64,000 nucleotides of DNA from Syncephalis plumigaleata (lineage: Eukaryota > Zoopagomycota > Zoopagomycetes > Zoopagales > Piptocephalidaceae), in assembly GCA_025201365.1 (NCBI GenBank), contig JAIXMF010000010.1:372001-436000 (forward strand). The letters are read 5' to 3'. Made by a program: the position numbers and the translations under genes. Below are positions 11,617-23,718 of the stretch, piece by piece. The notes under the pieces were generated by a model. The model searched no databases, was not told the origin of the DNA, and saw only the letters and a list, made by a program, of their open reading frames with translations. Position 1 is the stretch's first letter. Each line of letters begins with the position of its first letter.

Positions 11617-12596
11617 ATGCCAGTTATCAATTATGATAATCCACAGGAGACGGAGTGGATGAAGACGGCCGATAGGATAAATGGTATTCCACCACATCCA
11701 TCGGGTGAAGTTGATATTCCAATTATTACATGGCAGCATCTGGCAACCAGTTGAGCAACGTATGCGACTAGTTGGTATTCAAGTTGAAATCGTATCTAGT
11801 GTATTTATTGCATATCTATTGTACGAATCTTATTATGACATTGAGAACTCTATTGTCGAGACATCGTAACCTACCTTTATGGTGTTCCTTTTTCTCGTCA
11901 CTCTTTGGCGCGTTAATGATAATTGGCCTCTTGTTACTGCCATTGACAAAGGTACTCAATTGTCGACTAGCCTTTTGGGGAGTGGGATTCGGCATGAGTG
12001 TCTCCATGGTATGCAGTAGTACAATATTGCTACATAAGGCTTATTTGGTACTATTCAGGAAGAAATGGATCGTCTACATTGGCGTGCTACTCATAATCCC
12101 GCAGGCTGCCTACGGGATCTTGATGGTATTCTACAATCACATTATGCTGATACCAGGTGTGGGATGTGCCAGCTACTATCCGTCTTTCATGCTATGGTAC
12201 TGGATGGCCATGAATTCCATTGAACGTGTTGTTCTCTGCCATATTCTGTCATGCCACGTATAAGCAGTACCAATTGTATGGTTCTGATATGTGGAAACGC
12301 TTAACTCGTGAAGGCATACAAACAATGTGCTGGCCTTGTTATGCAATATTATTTGTGCTCTTCTTATCATCATCAAGATTAATGGCATTAATCTGGACCT
12401 ATTCTACACTATAGACTGGTAAGAAGCGCTCTGTATAACTAATGACAAATTAACTAACTAATGCTACAATTAGGGTTGTAGTCACTACGATACTGGCCAA
12501 CCATTGTTGTCGCGATCAAGTAGATCCGCTGTGGATCGTCGCGTCAAAACAAAATATATGCAACGCTTATCACAAATTGATACTGCAAAGAGTTAA
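11617..12596 (+). pseudogene. Seven-transmembrane-type protein, paralogue C, frame-disrupted
   Basis: A third member of the 7TM family on the opposite strand, about 8 kb from the tandem pair. Exon 1 runs 11617-12418 and exon 2 12474-12596, with the same donor/acceptor positions as copies A and B. Matching segments are MPVINYDNPQETEWMKTADR, IPPHPSGEV, YYMAASG, RHRNLPLWCSFFSSL, LLHKAYLVLFRKKW, YKQYQLYGSDMWKRLTREGI and a tail ending SQIDTAK. The reading frame changes several times. Exon 1 is 802 nt against 809 nt in A and B, so seven bases are missing in total; one more is missing in exon 2. All differences in length are losses, mostly in short homopolymers (for example near 11714, 11753, 11820). 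No substitution-type stop was needed to explain the breaks. It is either a young pseudogene or a functional gene in a poorly sequenced stretch. Confidence 0.75.
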
Positions 12597-12856
12597 TCAA
12601 TATAATAACTATGTTGTTGAATTTCTAATTATTATCTCTATTAAACTATTATAATGCAATGTCAGTGTAAACATTCTATCAGTTAGATAATCTACTATGA
12701 TTTACTCAATACCTCAATGATGAACTAATTAACTAACTAGCAATTATGGTATGAACAGTAGCAAAAAGGCCACTTTAATTTATATAAATGTTTTGGATGA
12801 ACAGACACGCATGTTATATTACTACTAGAAAGAGTAGGTGTAGCATCAACGAATAA

Positions 12857-14231
12857 TTATGCCTCGATATCCTCGTAGTTCTCGTCGTCATCCTCGTCAT
12901 CTTCCTCGCGTTCGAGGACAAAGTTCAAGAAATCACGCTCCAAAACATCGTCAGCCTGGTAGAGAGCCATCATGTAGTCCTCCTTCTTCTTCCATTCTTC
13001 GACCACCGCCACACACTCGTCCTCGCGCTTCAAGTAGAAGAGAGCCTGAGCGAGACGCAACTGAAGGGCCGACTCGTCACGCTCCTTTTCAAGTGACAAT
13101 GCGGTGCGGTAGAGCTTTTCGGCTTGAGCCACTAGCTCGGTCTCCTTGCCCTTGTGCGATGGCAATTGCAATTGCGAGCGACCGAACGTGGCATCGGCCA
13201 AGTATCCGTGTAGCGACGAGTTCTCTGGATCGACCTTAAGCGCACGTTCAAATTGAGCTGTCGCCTTATCGTAATAGGCAACGATATCGGATTCGACCAC
13301 GGCAACACGAGCATCGATCATGGCACGTACACGCTCGTCATCCTCGTCCTCTTCTTCTTCGTCATCACCACCAAGGGTAGCCTGAGCCAACACGCTATTG
13401 GCCATGGTAAGATAGAGTTCGGCCAGATCGATGATCGCCTCGGTACGCGTAGCATTGGCAGCGATCGACTCCTCGAGCTTAGCCACCGCTGGATCGTATA
13501 GGCTGCAGTCAAGGCTCGACTGTTGATCTTGCAGGTAGTTTGCCTTTACTTGCAAGGCATCGGCCCATTCCTGCAATAGTTCGGCTTTACGTTCCGGCAC
13601 CATGGGCAGGGCTTTCTCCAAACGAGCAATGCCTCGTCAAATTTGGCGTTAGCCTTGTCAGTTTCAGTCTCTATACAGGCAATCGAGGTGATTGACTCGG
13701 CGATGGCCGAGATAATATCTACAAGGTGGCTTGGGGTGTAGGCTTCACCCTTGGTATCGACGGCACCGCTAGCAATTTGCTGTTCACGTAGCGGATAGGC
13801 ACGCTCGTAGAATTCAATGGATTTTTGGAGCAATGGTGCACCGGTTTCCGTGTCGTCGAGCTCGTCGATCAACACACCACCCTTGATGGTCAAAGCTTGA
13901 CCCAAATGGTAGAGGATATCCGCGTTGTCCGGGCTTAGCTTCTCGGCTTGCTCCAACTTCTCGATGGCCTTGTCGAGTTGATCCATCTTCTCCTCGACAC
14001 CTTCCTCCTCGATGTCGACGAATTCAGCGACGTGAATAGAGTGCGACCCCATTGGTAAAGCAGTGGGCGTCATCGGACTTGAGGGCGTGAGCCTTCTCGA
14101 AAGCATCGGCAGCTTGAGTGGCGAGTTCTACGGCAGCCTCAGGATCATTTCATCTTCATCTTCAACTTCATTTGCTTTACATATTCCTCGGCCTTGGCCA
14201 TCCATTCTTCGAAAGTGGTAGGAGTAGACAT
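12857..14231 (-). pseudogene. TPR-repeat protein, copy 1, frame-disrupted
   Basis: Paralogue of the gene at 15332, pointing away from it. Start ATG at 14231 (MSTPTTFEEWMAKAEEYVKQ) aligns with MSNPSTFEQWMEQAANLERK of copy 2. Homologous segments follow in order but in three frames: DPEAAVELATQAADAFEKAH, WGRTLF, EFVDIEEEGVEEKMDQL, IEKLEQAEKLSPDNADILYH (TPR), then LEKALPMVPERKAELLQEWA, LYDPAVAKLEESIAANATRT, FERALKVDPENSSLHGYLAD (TPR) and an acidic C-terminus DDEDDDENYEDIEA. About five frame changes occur (three between 14140 and 14190, one near 14025-14045, one near 13620), each explained by one missing base, often in A, T or G runs. The protein between the breaks is well preserved, so a sequencing cause is as likely as true inactivation. 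Molecular function unknown; TPR proteins usually mediate protein-protein contacts. Confidence 0.7.
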
Positions 14232-15331
14232 GATGATGTTAATATATAACTAGAACGATAATCGTATCAATAATAGTAGTATAATAGTAGTAGTAGTAAT
14301 AATCCAAAAGGAAATACGAACTAGCCACTAGAGACGAAGAGCGAGAAAGGAGAAAAGCAGAAAAAAGGCAACAATAAAGACGACACGATGGCAGACACAG
14401 GCAGCAACTAAACAAGAGCGACACGACGGGAACACGGCTTATTTGTACTCGAACGGGAGAGTAGGGGATGACCGATAACGATGATGATGCTGGTGATGAT
14501 GATGATAGTGGTAATTGTAACAAATAGGACGTGTCGTCAGCGGGGTTTCACCTTTTAGTTTTTTTATTTTTTTTCTTCTTTCTTCTTTTCCAACTCAATG
14601 TTAGCATGGCAATCCATGACACACTAATACCGGCGACTTTCCATTCCTGTAATGAACGAATAGGCGCATTCTACGTAGATATACACATATTACTCGTACA
14701 CCGCGTGTTCCCCAATGGCAATGACGTCGGAGCAAGCAAGTGTCAAAGTTGTCCGAATATTGAACTACGCGCATTTGTCGAATTTTTCTTCTTTTTTTCT
14801 TCTTTGAATTCATTGGCTACGCCCTACCATCTGTAACCAATCATGATGTAGGCTAACATGCCAGTATATGTTGTACTGATCAAATATGGTGACGACAAAT
14901 TGGACTGACCAGTTTTGTCAATGTCATAAACGAGTATTAGCTTGCTCTCTCTCCCTTTGTATTTGATGTATCTGTATAGACTACTCATGAACCCATGCTA
15001 ATTATGGTGTATCTAGAATGATAGTAGATCACATATACAAGATGATACACCATTGATAATAATGCTAGTTTATTTGGTGTACAGTTCAATAAATGATATG
15101 GTGATGATGGCATGCTCAGTTGACTACTACTACTACTACTACTACTACAATATCAGTAATGCATATGATAAACAAATAGACACAAAACTCATCCCACTTA
15201 TTCATTTATAAATTCCAGTTGTTTCCTCGCATTCCTTCCCGTGCTAGTCTCCAATCGTTGTAAGCACCTTTTGTATTGTCTTTCTTTTACTAGTATTAAC
15301 TGCCGTTACCAACTACATCAACACCGTCATC
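14232..15331. other. Shared upstream region of the two TPR paralogues
   Basis: About 1.1 kb between two divergently transcribed copies. It contains T-rich and (TTC)n tracts at 14558-14590 and 14785-14805, a (TAC)n run at about 15123-15150 and a CT-rich leader before the ATG at 15332. A 101-codon plus-strand frame (14531-14836) is T-tract translation and I do not call it. Control of both copies from this region is likely but unproven. Confidence 0.5.
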
Positions 15332-16720
15332 ATGTCGAATCCTAGTACGTTCGAGCAATGGATGGAGCAAGCGGCCAATTTGGAGCGTAAAGTAGAAAAT
15401 GAAGAGTTATCCGAGATGGAGGCGTTTGACGCCTATACACAAGCAGCTGCAGCCTACACGGAGGCCGATCGTCTACACCCTAACGACACCGCTTGTCTTT
15501 ATAACTGGGGTAGGGTTCTATTTATTCTGGGCGGATTCGTTGACGGCGACGAGGATCCCGATGAGAAGCTACGACATGTAAGCCTGGCCATCGAGAAGTT
15601 CGAGCAGTCCGTGAAACTGCAGCCTAACAACACGGATGCATTGTTCAACTTGGCTCAAGCACTTGCCACGCGGTGTGATCTACTCGTGGACACCGATAAC
15701 GACCGTGCCACCGGTGAGCCATTACTAAGGCGAGCCATCACGCTATTTGATCAAGTGTACGGTTTGCAGGAGGCAGCAATTGCATCGGGTGGTAACGAGT
15801 CAGCTACAGCTACAACAACAACAAGCAGTAGCGCCAATACCGAGGATAGTAATCAAACACCTCCCACTAAGGAGGCACTAGTGGATACCGTGTCGGCAGT
15901 GGCTGAATGCGTCACATCGCTTGCTTGTCTACAGGAGACGGCAGAAGAGGCCGACAAACTATTCGCCGATGCTTGTTCCCGTTTAGAACGCGCCCTCCCA
16001 TTAAGCGAGGAACGCAAAGCGGACATCCTATGCGATTGGGCTGCCGTACTCGAGGCCAAAGCTAATCATGAACAACAAAACACTACCGAGTGTATGAACG
16101 CCAAGTTGTACGAGCCAGCGATCGCTAAGCTTAAAGAAGCGATGGCAGCCGGTCCGACTTTGGCCGATCCACGCTGCGATCTCGGCGATCTCTACTTGGG
16201 TATCGCCCACGGTAAACTTGTGGAGGCAACCCTCGACATGGATGAACAGGACGAGTCGAAAATGACGGAACAAAACGAGGCAGAGTTGAAACGACAAGCG
16301 GAAGCACGTATCGCCACCATGGACGGCGAGATTACACCGTATTACGAGAATGCTTGTGCGGCCTTTAAGGAAGCCGCTTCATTAGAACCGAGCAATGCCG
16401 GTATCAAACAGAAACTCGGCGATATTTACTTTGCACGATCACGCTTACCGCTTGATTCAGCCAAGGCCATTGAACAGAAATTGTTATCGGAAGCGGAGAG
16501 CTGGTATCAGGCCACCTTAGAAGTGGCGAGCGATGATCCAGAACCGATGGTTCGACTAGCACAAGTCTACGATGTGCAAGGTCGAACGGAAGACTACGAA
16601 CGACTGCTCAATCAATGGCATAAGTTAGAAGGCACGGTAAACGATTTATACGAAGAAGATGACGTATTTGAAATGGAATTTATTGAAAAAGTAGCAAAAT
16701 ACTTGGAACATAAATCTTAG
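15332..16720 (+). CDS. TPR-repeat protein, copy 2 (intact)
   Basis: Single-exon gene, 462 residues, ATG at 15332 in the context ATCATGTCG. It is the intact member of the head-to-head pair. Helix-turn-helix TPR-like units are visible at about residues 30-65 (AFDAYTQAAAAYTEADRLHP), 85-120 (AIEKFEQSVKLQPNNTDALF), 220-245, 255-290 (AIAKLKEAMAAGPTLADPRC), 330-365 (ACAAFKEAASLEPSNAGIKQ) and 390-420 (WYQATLEVASDDPEPMVRLA). The chain is acidic throughout, with a Ser/Thr-rich linker at about residues 150-170 (TATTTTSSSANTEDSNQ). There is no signal peptide or membrane segment, so it is likely cytosolic or nuclear. I do not recognise an orthologue with a known job; an adaptor or co-chaperone-like role would be guesswork. 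A (TAG)n run follows the stop at 16720-16745. Confidence 0.85.
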   Translation: MSNPSTFEQWMEQAANLERKVENEELSEMEAFDAYTQAAAAYTEADRLHPNDTACLYNWGRVLFILGGFVDGDEDPDEKLRHVSLAIEKFEQSVKLQPNNTDALFNLAQALATRCDLLVDTDNDRATGEPLLRRAITLFDQVYGLQEAAIASGGNESATATTTTSSSANTEDSNQTPPTKEALVDTVSAVAECVTSLACLQETAEEADKLFADACSRLERALPLSEERKADILCDWAAVLEAKANHEQQNTTECMNAKLYEPAIAKLKEAMAAGPTLADPRCDLGDLYLGIAHGKLVEATLDMDEQDESKMTEQNEAELKRQAEARIATMDGEITPYYENACAAFKEAASLEPSNAGIKQKLGDIYFARSRLPLDSAKAIEQKLLSEAESWYQATLEVASDDPEPMVRLAQVYDVQGRTEDYERLLNQWHKLEGTVNDLYEEDDVFEMEFIEKVAKYLEHKS

Positions 16721-16946
16721 TAGTAGTAGTAGTAGTAGTAGCAGTAATAATAGTCGTCGTGATGGTGGTGATCAGTCAATGTAGCCATACAACAACAACA
16801 ACAACAACAATTACTACCAAGTTTATCTCAGATAATAAAGCGAAAAACAGTAGTATAATAAATGATATATGATAAATGATAATCTGCAAATGTTATTAGT
16901 ACTTGTGGATGATGATGTACTAGAATACGACATATTGAAATGGTTA

Positions 16947-19900
16947 TTATGTCGATGTTGTCGCAGTAGGAGATGATGTCTGTGCAGCTGCATTAATATC
17001 GGCATAGTTATGCAATCGTTCTCCAACGAGGAATTCCTCCTCGAACACATTAGCCACCCATCGTTGAATGATAATACGACCGAAATAGTAGACACTCACA
17101 CCGAGTAGGGTAAGCATCTCCACCGGGTAAGCCAATAGATAGAATTGCTTCTCTACAATCTCTCCACCTATACCTGTATGTAATATCTGATTAGAATACA
17201 CATCTATTATATACACATGTTTATATTAGCTTACCCCAATAGTTGAATAGTTTCAGTATAATAGGACCAACCATATACGGTATGGCTAGGAATACGCCAA
17301 TCAAAGTGATAATAGGTAGGCGAAATAGATTAACGCATTCCACGTATTCCATCGTGCTACATTGCCCGTCAACACCTAAAGTGATCGATTACAGTTCATT
17401 GTATTAGTCAAATCATTCATGTGTATCCAATAGTGAGCAAACTTACTCTAGTAACTGATCGACTAATAACGTTCTCGGGGAATAGTAGAGCTACTTGAAT
17501 GGCAACCTTACAATAGAGTATACCCAATGCCCAATCCTATTCATAATGATTAGTACTATTATATATATGCATATATGCACATCTATAGCACTATGTCATC
17601 TTACCTGAAGCGATATAAGTAATAGATTTCGTTTATCATGTAGTGTAAATAACGGCAGTAATAAGCATCGTTTAACTACGATAGCCATAAGATACGGAAT
17701 GACAATACCAAATATCACAATCAATGTAGTGATTTGTACCATCTATAGGAAACAAAAAGACAACAACATGTTATACTCACAAATAGTAAAGCATTAGCAA
17801 TATTAACTTACTAGATATACGTAGCGTAGCAATAAACGAATGGTACGTCGCCATCGCATACGATGTATTCGTTTAGCAAATTGATAACTGCGTTTTAGCA
17901 TATCAATCACGCCAATTACCATGGATATCAACGAGATACCCACGAAGAAGGTGTAGACATCATGTTCGGCACGATGTGTAATCCATTGTTCACATAGGAA
18001 TCGGCCAATTAATACTAGATATCATCATGAATAAAGCGTATTTTATCTCTATAATATATGTGTCTTTTACTTATATGGTCCTATGGTCAATGTTAAACCT
18101 ACGATGGTACCCGTTAACCACATTAGAACTAGGAATAGACCAATCTACAATAGTAAATAAATAAGATATGATGATTCATTACTATTATTCATTAGCGAGT
18201 TACTTACTCGTGTACGGAAGTAGCTTGGTAGATAGATGACAATACCACGTTGTTCCGTCGGTACCGAGTCATCTTCAATGATCGCTCGATCCTCGGGATG
18301 AATCGGTTCACCTGCTTCATTCACCGGAATGAATACAGATCGTTCAAGCCATGCGGGTATACCATCATAACTAGGAGCGAGTACACGTCTACCCACTAGA
18401 ACGGTCGTGTTGTCATTATCCGCTTGGATTCTCGTTATCTCCTCATCGACATAACGACCACCGAACATGAACGAGGAGAGTCGTAGTAGACGAGATGCCA
18501 TACGCCACCAATACGTGAAATACGTGCGCAAATGTCGTTTTGGTCTTGCCCAAGTAACGAGCATCGGCACAACAAGATGTAATACCAATAGATCGATAGG
18601 GAAATCAGATATAGGTTTACTATTGATACAAGCATACATATATATATTTGTTAGTATAGAATACAATGCCTAACATGATAGTAATCACTTACTCGATCGA
18701 CCATTTCAATGGTAAAATTCCCGTGGTGTATCGTTGAACACCGTAGATAGTCCCACCGAAACACACTAGAATAATGCCGATATACATGAGACCAGAGGCA
18801 GCCACTCTTCGTAGTTGCACCCATGCCGTACGTTCCAGTATCTCCTTCATGGGATGGAAGCGTGGATCATTCGGATCACGTATAAACCACATGACACCGG
18901 GACGAACAATCTTACGACATAGAATGATGAAACTAGAAAAGAAATACATGAACCCAGTGCCTACAAACCAATGCAGGAACACCGAGGTAAACGGTGCATC
19001 CAATTGGAATTCTATACGCGTGAACAGCGTAGTATTAGGGAATAAAGGTAGGGTGACTAGATCGAGCAGTATACCACAAGTAGTAGGGAAGACAATCAAC
19101 TCGATAATGACAAAGAATATCACTTTAACCACGAGGGCAGCCATTAGAAACCTTGTTGCATAGCATTACCTACAGCATGTCCATAGGCATTACGTGTATA
19201 TGCCTTATATACACCAATATTAATACGGTAGTTATCTCATACAAATAGACTACTATCACTTACCAAGTAGAGTACTAAATCAAAACCAATCACCATATAA
19301 CCAATGGCCACACTAAGGAAATGATCAGCTGGTGTGTTGCCATAGGCAAATGATTGCCATCGTTCTTGTAATTTCACAACCGTCTCATGTTGTGGATCAC
19401 CTGCTAATAGCCAACCTGCCATAGAGAATGTGGCATTAGCGGTGGCACCCATCATCGAGTAACTACCGACACCAGTATTCGTAGTGCCATCAGTAGTAAT
19501 AGTACCAGATGCACTAATAAGATCATGATGCAGTGTTTGATCCATCTTGATGGCATGCTGTGTAAATGCCTCGATACCATACTCGATCTGTTGACGTAAT
19601 TCATGAATGATAATGTCAAATAGTTCGTTGAATCGAACGAGTTGCTCCATTGCTTGTTTATGAATTGATTGTATGAACACGGAATCCATAGGGAATATCG
19701 AGTTATTATCTGTGATGATCGATAATAGCTTCAACCATACTTCACTACTATAATAGATAATGCTCATAAACAATTGGAAACTCAATCCAAATACGGTCGT
19801 GATAGGACGTAGTAGAAATAGACAAATACGCCAGCATAATGGTAGCCATACATCTAGGGTGAAATCAACAACAGGATCTGTGATAAGACGCAAGACACGT

Positions 19901-20224
19901 AATGGTAATGTGATATAATCAAGTGGGCTCATCTATTCATATATATATATATATATATCATATATGTGTTACTAAATAGGTATATATCTATTTGTATGAT
20001 TCTACTTACTAGTACAAATGTTTTACCAACAATATACGGCATCCATGCTGCACAGGCCAGTGCCAACATAACAAGAATGGTCATTAATGCGGCATTTGGA
20101 ATAGTAATCCGACAGGACCACGAATACCCATGGCTTCTAGTACACCATCGAATTCTTCACCTGCCATTTCATTGAATTGTGGATCAAATTCGGCACCAAA
20201 TTGATTGATAAATGCATTATTGTT

Positions 20225-20256
<32 letters not shown>

Positions 20257-22861
20257 CACGTAATGGAGCAGCAGGTTGATTTGCAGCAAGCTGATCAGCT
20301 GGATTGTTATCGTTGTTATCATTCTGTATCTCTCCTGCTAGTTCATCATTGTTGTTATTGTCTTCCTCCTCTTCCTCCTCTTCCTCCTCTTCGTCATCGT
20401 CGTCTTCATCGTCATCATCTAATCGTTCAGCCACCCATGCTTGTACTTGACGGAAGAATCTAGGCAGAATATTGTTCATATGTTCCTCTGCTTGCACTTC
20501 AACTTGATCCACTTCATCTGCTCTAGGTATGGGATGTTCCTCTGGTTGTGCTGCTACTGCTATATTATCTACATCTGGTTCTTGTTGATCATCTACCAAT
20601 GGTTCATCCTCCATAACTGGTGTGATAGCCTGATCAGTATCAATATCATCATGTGCTGCTGCTGCTGATGATGATGAGGATGCTTCTTCAACTACATCTG
20701 GTACAATCTGTTCCGTTGCATCAAATGAGGGATGACTACTATCAATCTGCGAATGATTGATGTATTCCTCGATATTTACATTATTGTGAAGTTGACTATT
20801 TGATGCTGATGGTAATGAGGGATCCTCTGTCTGCTTACTTAACTCATCAAGTTCTTCTTCAAATGTACGTGGTTGCTCCGTCTCTTCAGTCAATCTAGTC
20901 ATTGTTGATGCTGTTTGAGATGATATATCGTCATTAGCCTGATCTTCATTCATTGATCCATTAAAGTTTGTAGCTGTTAATTGAGAAGTGACATCATCTA
21001 TTGATGTCGATGTTGTCGTATTTGGATATAAATTAATCGACCAGTCACGACGTAGTCCTACTAGATTCTCATTGATTTCATATGAGGGCGTTGACATTGT
21101 CGACAGTAGCGTGCAATCGAGATTCGTTTCGGTGATCGACGTGCCACACTCCAACGTATATCGGCTGTCCATGCTTTTCCAATATGTCTAGTATGATGTA
21201 CGGGCCATGCTACCACGCTTGTCGGTTGATTTGTCTCTTCAAATGTGAAATGAGATACCCGAGTTTTGTTACCCTTCTGGAATGGTTTCAGCCAGACAAC
21301 GATACGTGCCTTTGATACCTTTGAATATCGGTCATTTTCATGGATTGATTAACTGCTCTCCATTGTATGGCGTTAGATTCTTTATCCAACTGGTTAGATT
21401 TTAATAATTGGACCGATCTGGAATACCGATAGCGTCGATTCGATACTATTCGGTAACGACCACAAGGTGCATAAAACTGCTTAGCATTGGATTGTCGTTG
21501 TGTTAGCATGGCTGATTTACGTGATGATGTTTCAAGACGTTTAGCGGTAGAGGCAGAGGCAGCCGCAGCAGAGGATGATTCGCCATTGGTGTGATGTCCT
21601 ATAATTGGTCTAGGTTCTATGTAAATATCGCCTACAGGATTACGTGCTGGCAATTCATGATGTTCAACTCTATTGGCCAAGGGTTGCACGGGAGGTAATG
21701 GTGGTTGTTGTATCGGTGCCGGTGCAACGGGTGCATCTACATCGGCCAGCATTTGTAATTCGACAGGTGGTGTGTTCTGTAGAATCCACTCTCGTAATAG
21801 AAATCCGGCAACAAATATCACCACGACTAAGCATGCGATAATCTGTCCCTCGAAACAATCGGCAAAGAAACGACTAATAACAAGAAGCAGTTGTCGTTCA
21901 TCGATACCTTGCACGGGAACAGTCGAGGCATCCGCATCAAGTGTCGTGTTGAACGCGGTGATATTCTTAGAATCGGCCTGTCTAATGCCATACATCGCGG
22001 CATCAATCAGCGCATACCATAGACCGTTGGGCCCATTATACGTGGCATTAACTAACGAGGACGTTGACTGGTTGGCACGCATCTGTACGATATGCAAGGG
22101 CAATTGCGCTCCACTAAGACCAAGTGCCACATTCTCACCGCTCCATAGTAGTGTACGCAAGGACCAGACGGTAATATACGGCAAGACGATAAGCCACACG
22201 GTACTCGCGAGTATAATACGTAATCCAAAGGTAATCGAATGGAATATCCGCTCGAGACCACATCGAATAAGTAAGGTTAGCGGTATGGTTTCTGGCATAT
22301 CCTCTCGATAGACTAGATGAGTTCATGATATCACATCAATATTAATATATATAAATACAAATACGCTAGTATCACTAGTAGTGCTTTGTATGATTACTAT
22401 ACCTCGAGTAAATGAGAATTGAAATTTGCATAATTCACAATGTCTACGAGTTATTAGATAGATTAATTAGCTGCTAAACAATAATATAGACACTACAAGA
22501 CTTACCGTTTGCCGCTACGTGATAGCCATTCTTTTAAGCTACAAAGTTATGAATAAAGCATATATACATACATGTATTAGTGATTAGTTACAAGCAAATA
22601 TCAATACAACTCGTTATTACCAGTCTTCGTGCACGTATTTAATACTGCCGGAACAACGACACGGATGGAATAGCGGTTGATCGTCCGTGGCTTCACAACG
22701 ACAGACACGACAGATCTCTATTTAATCGAGTACAAACAGATTCATCTCATTATTAGTATTTAATAGAGACTGAATACCGTATATCTATATCTATATGTAT
22801 CGGTAAACATACCCGCTTCCTCTTCACCGCCGTCCATAAATAGCGACGGCGATCGAGACAT
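16947..22861 (-). CDS. SSM4: ER membrane RING-variant ubiquitin ligase, Doa10/MARCH6 type
   Basis: Large multi-exon gene on the minus strand; clear exons are 22813..22861, 22621..22717, 22506..22538, 22403..22443, 20010..22312, 19264..19932, 18693..19235, 18208..18619, 18071..18144, with several more down to the stop at 16947-16949. The first four exons encode a RINGv zinc finger ([32 protein letters not shown]). Doa10 is the ER/inner nuclear membrane E3 of the ERAD-C pathway. Many hydrophobic segments follow, including [20 protein letters not shown] and [20 protein letters not shown], which match MARCH6 closely. The C-terminus [10 protein letters not shown] matches MARCH6 GQRLVNYE. The large exon contains a long acidic/Asn-rich insertion at about 20230-20470. 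The frame slips by a missing base near 21345, 21180, 20093 and 19148. I did not resolve every junction between 17.2 and 18.1 kb. Confidence 0.88.
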
Positions 22862-23718
22862 GATGATAGAAGAAAAGGAACGGCAAAGGAAATAGGGAAA
22901 TGATACGAACTCTTGAACAACAACGAGAGGTTGTAATAGTTGGAGGCATTTAGGGTTTAATCCTGAGGCCACACACACATCCACACATCCATATGTGTTG
23001 ACATTGAATAAGATGATTTGCGTCACCATCATCATCAATGTGCTCTCTTCCTATTATTCATTCAATTGACATGTTTGCATCCCATTCACACAAATACATG
23101 ATATAGCATAAGCGTCGATTTAGATGTATCATTTTATATATAATCAAGATTGAGTTATTTCTTTATGTTAGTATTACGTGACATATTCATATTCAAGTAT
23201 GTTCAGTAGACAATAATGATTTACTAAAGTTGATTATTATTTTACTATTTCCACTAGCATGTCTGCTAGACCATATGCGAACTGATGCACTAAAGGGCGA
23301 TAATGTATGGCTTGATAATAAAGAGTGATTATGCTTCTTGTGTATAGAATTGATCGTAAAAGTCAAATATGACATGAAATGACGATGTTGATGATGATGA
23401 TGATACGAAACGTAAGGTTTAACATATATCAACATGGCAGTAATATAAAGCAAGTGCTAATATACTAAAGCAAAAGTAGCAACTTTCAAAGTAGATCTAA
23501 ATTGTATCAATAAGCAACTATGAAAAAGTAAGAAAATAAAAAGGGAATACCAAATAGCCAAATGATGAAACAATTAAATAATCGTAAAAGAGATTATTGC
23601 GATCAAGGAAGAATAGAATAGAGTAGAGAGAGATGCAAGTAGAAATAAATAACGATGAACATGAAAGCTGTAATGATAATGATAAGAGTAGTAATAGTAG
23701 GAGTAATAGTGATTGCTG
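22862..23718. other. Intergenic between Doa10 and velvet genes
   Basis: Promoter side of the Doa10 gene and 3' side of the velvet gene. AT-rich, with GATGATGAT and AGAG-type simple sequence. No gene supported; the open frames at 22760-23038 and 23193-23453 have repeat-like translations and no recognisable domain. Confidence 0.5.

Noticed and set aside
1-14231. Programmed frameshifting as the cause of the recurrent frame breaks
   Set aside because: The sites share no slippery motif or downstream structure, several genes would need many events, and a lost base in short homopolymers is simpler.
14531-14836. 101-codon plus-strand frame in the TPR promoter region
   Set aside because: Dominated by poly-Phe/Leu from T-rich tracts.
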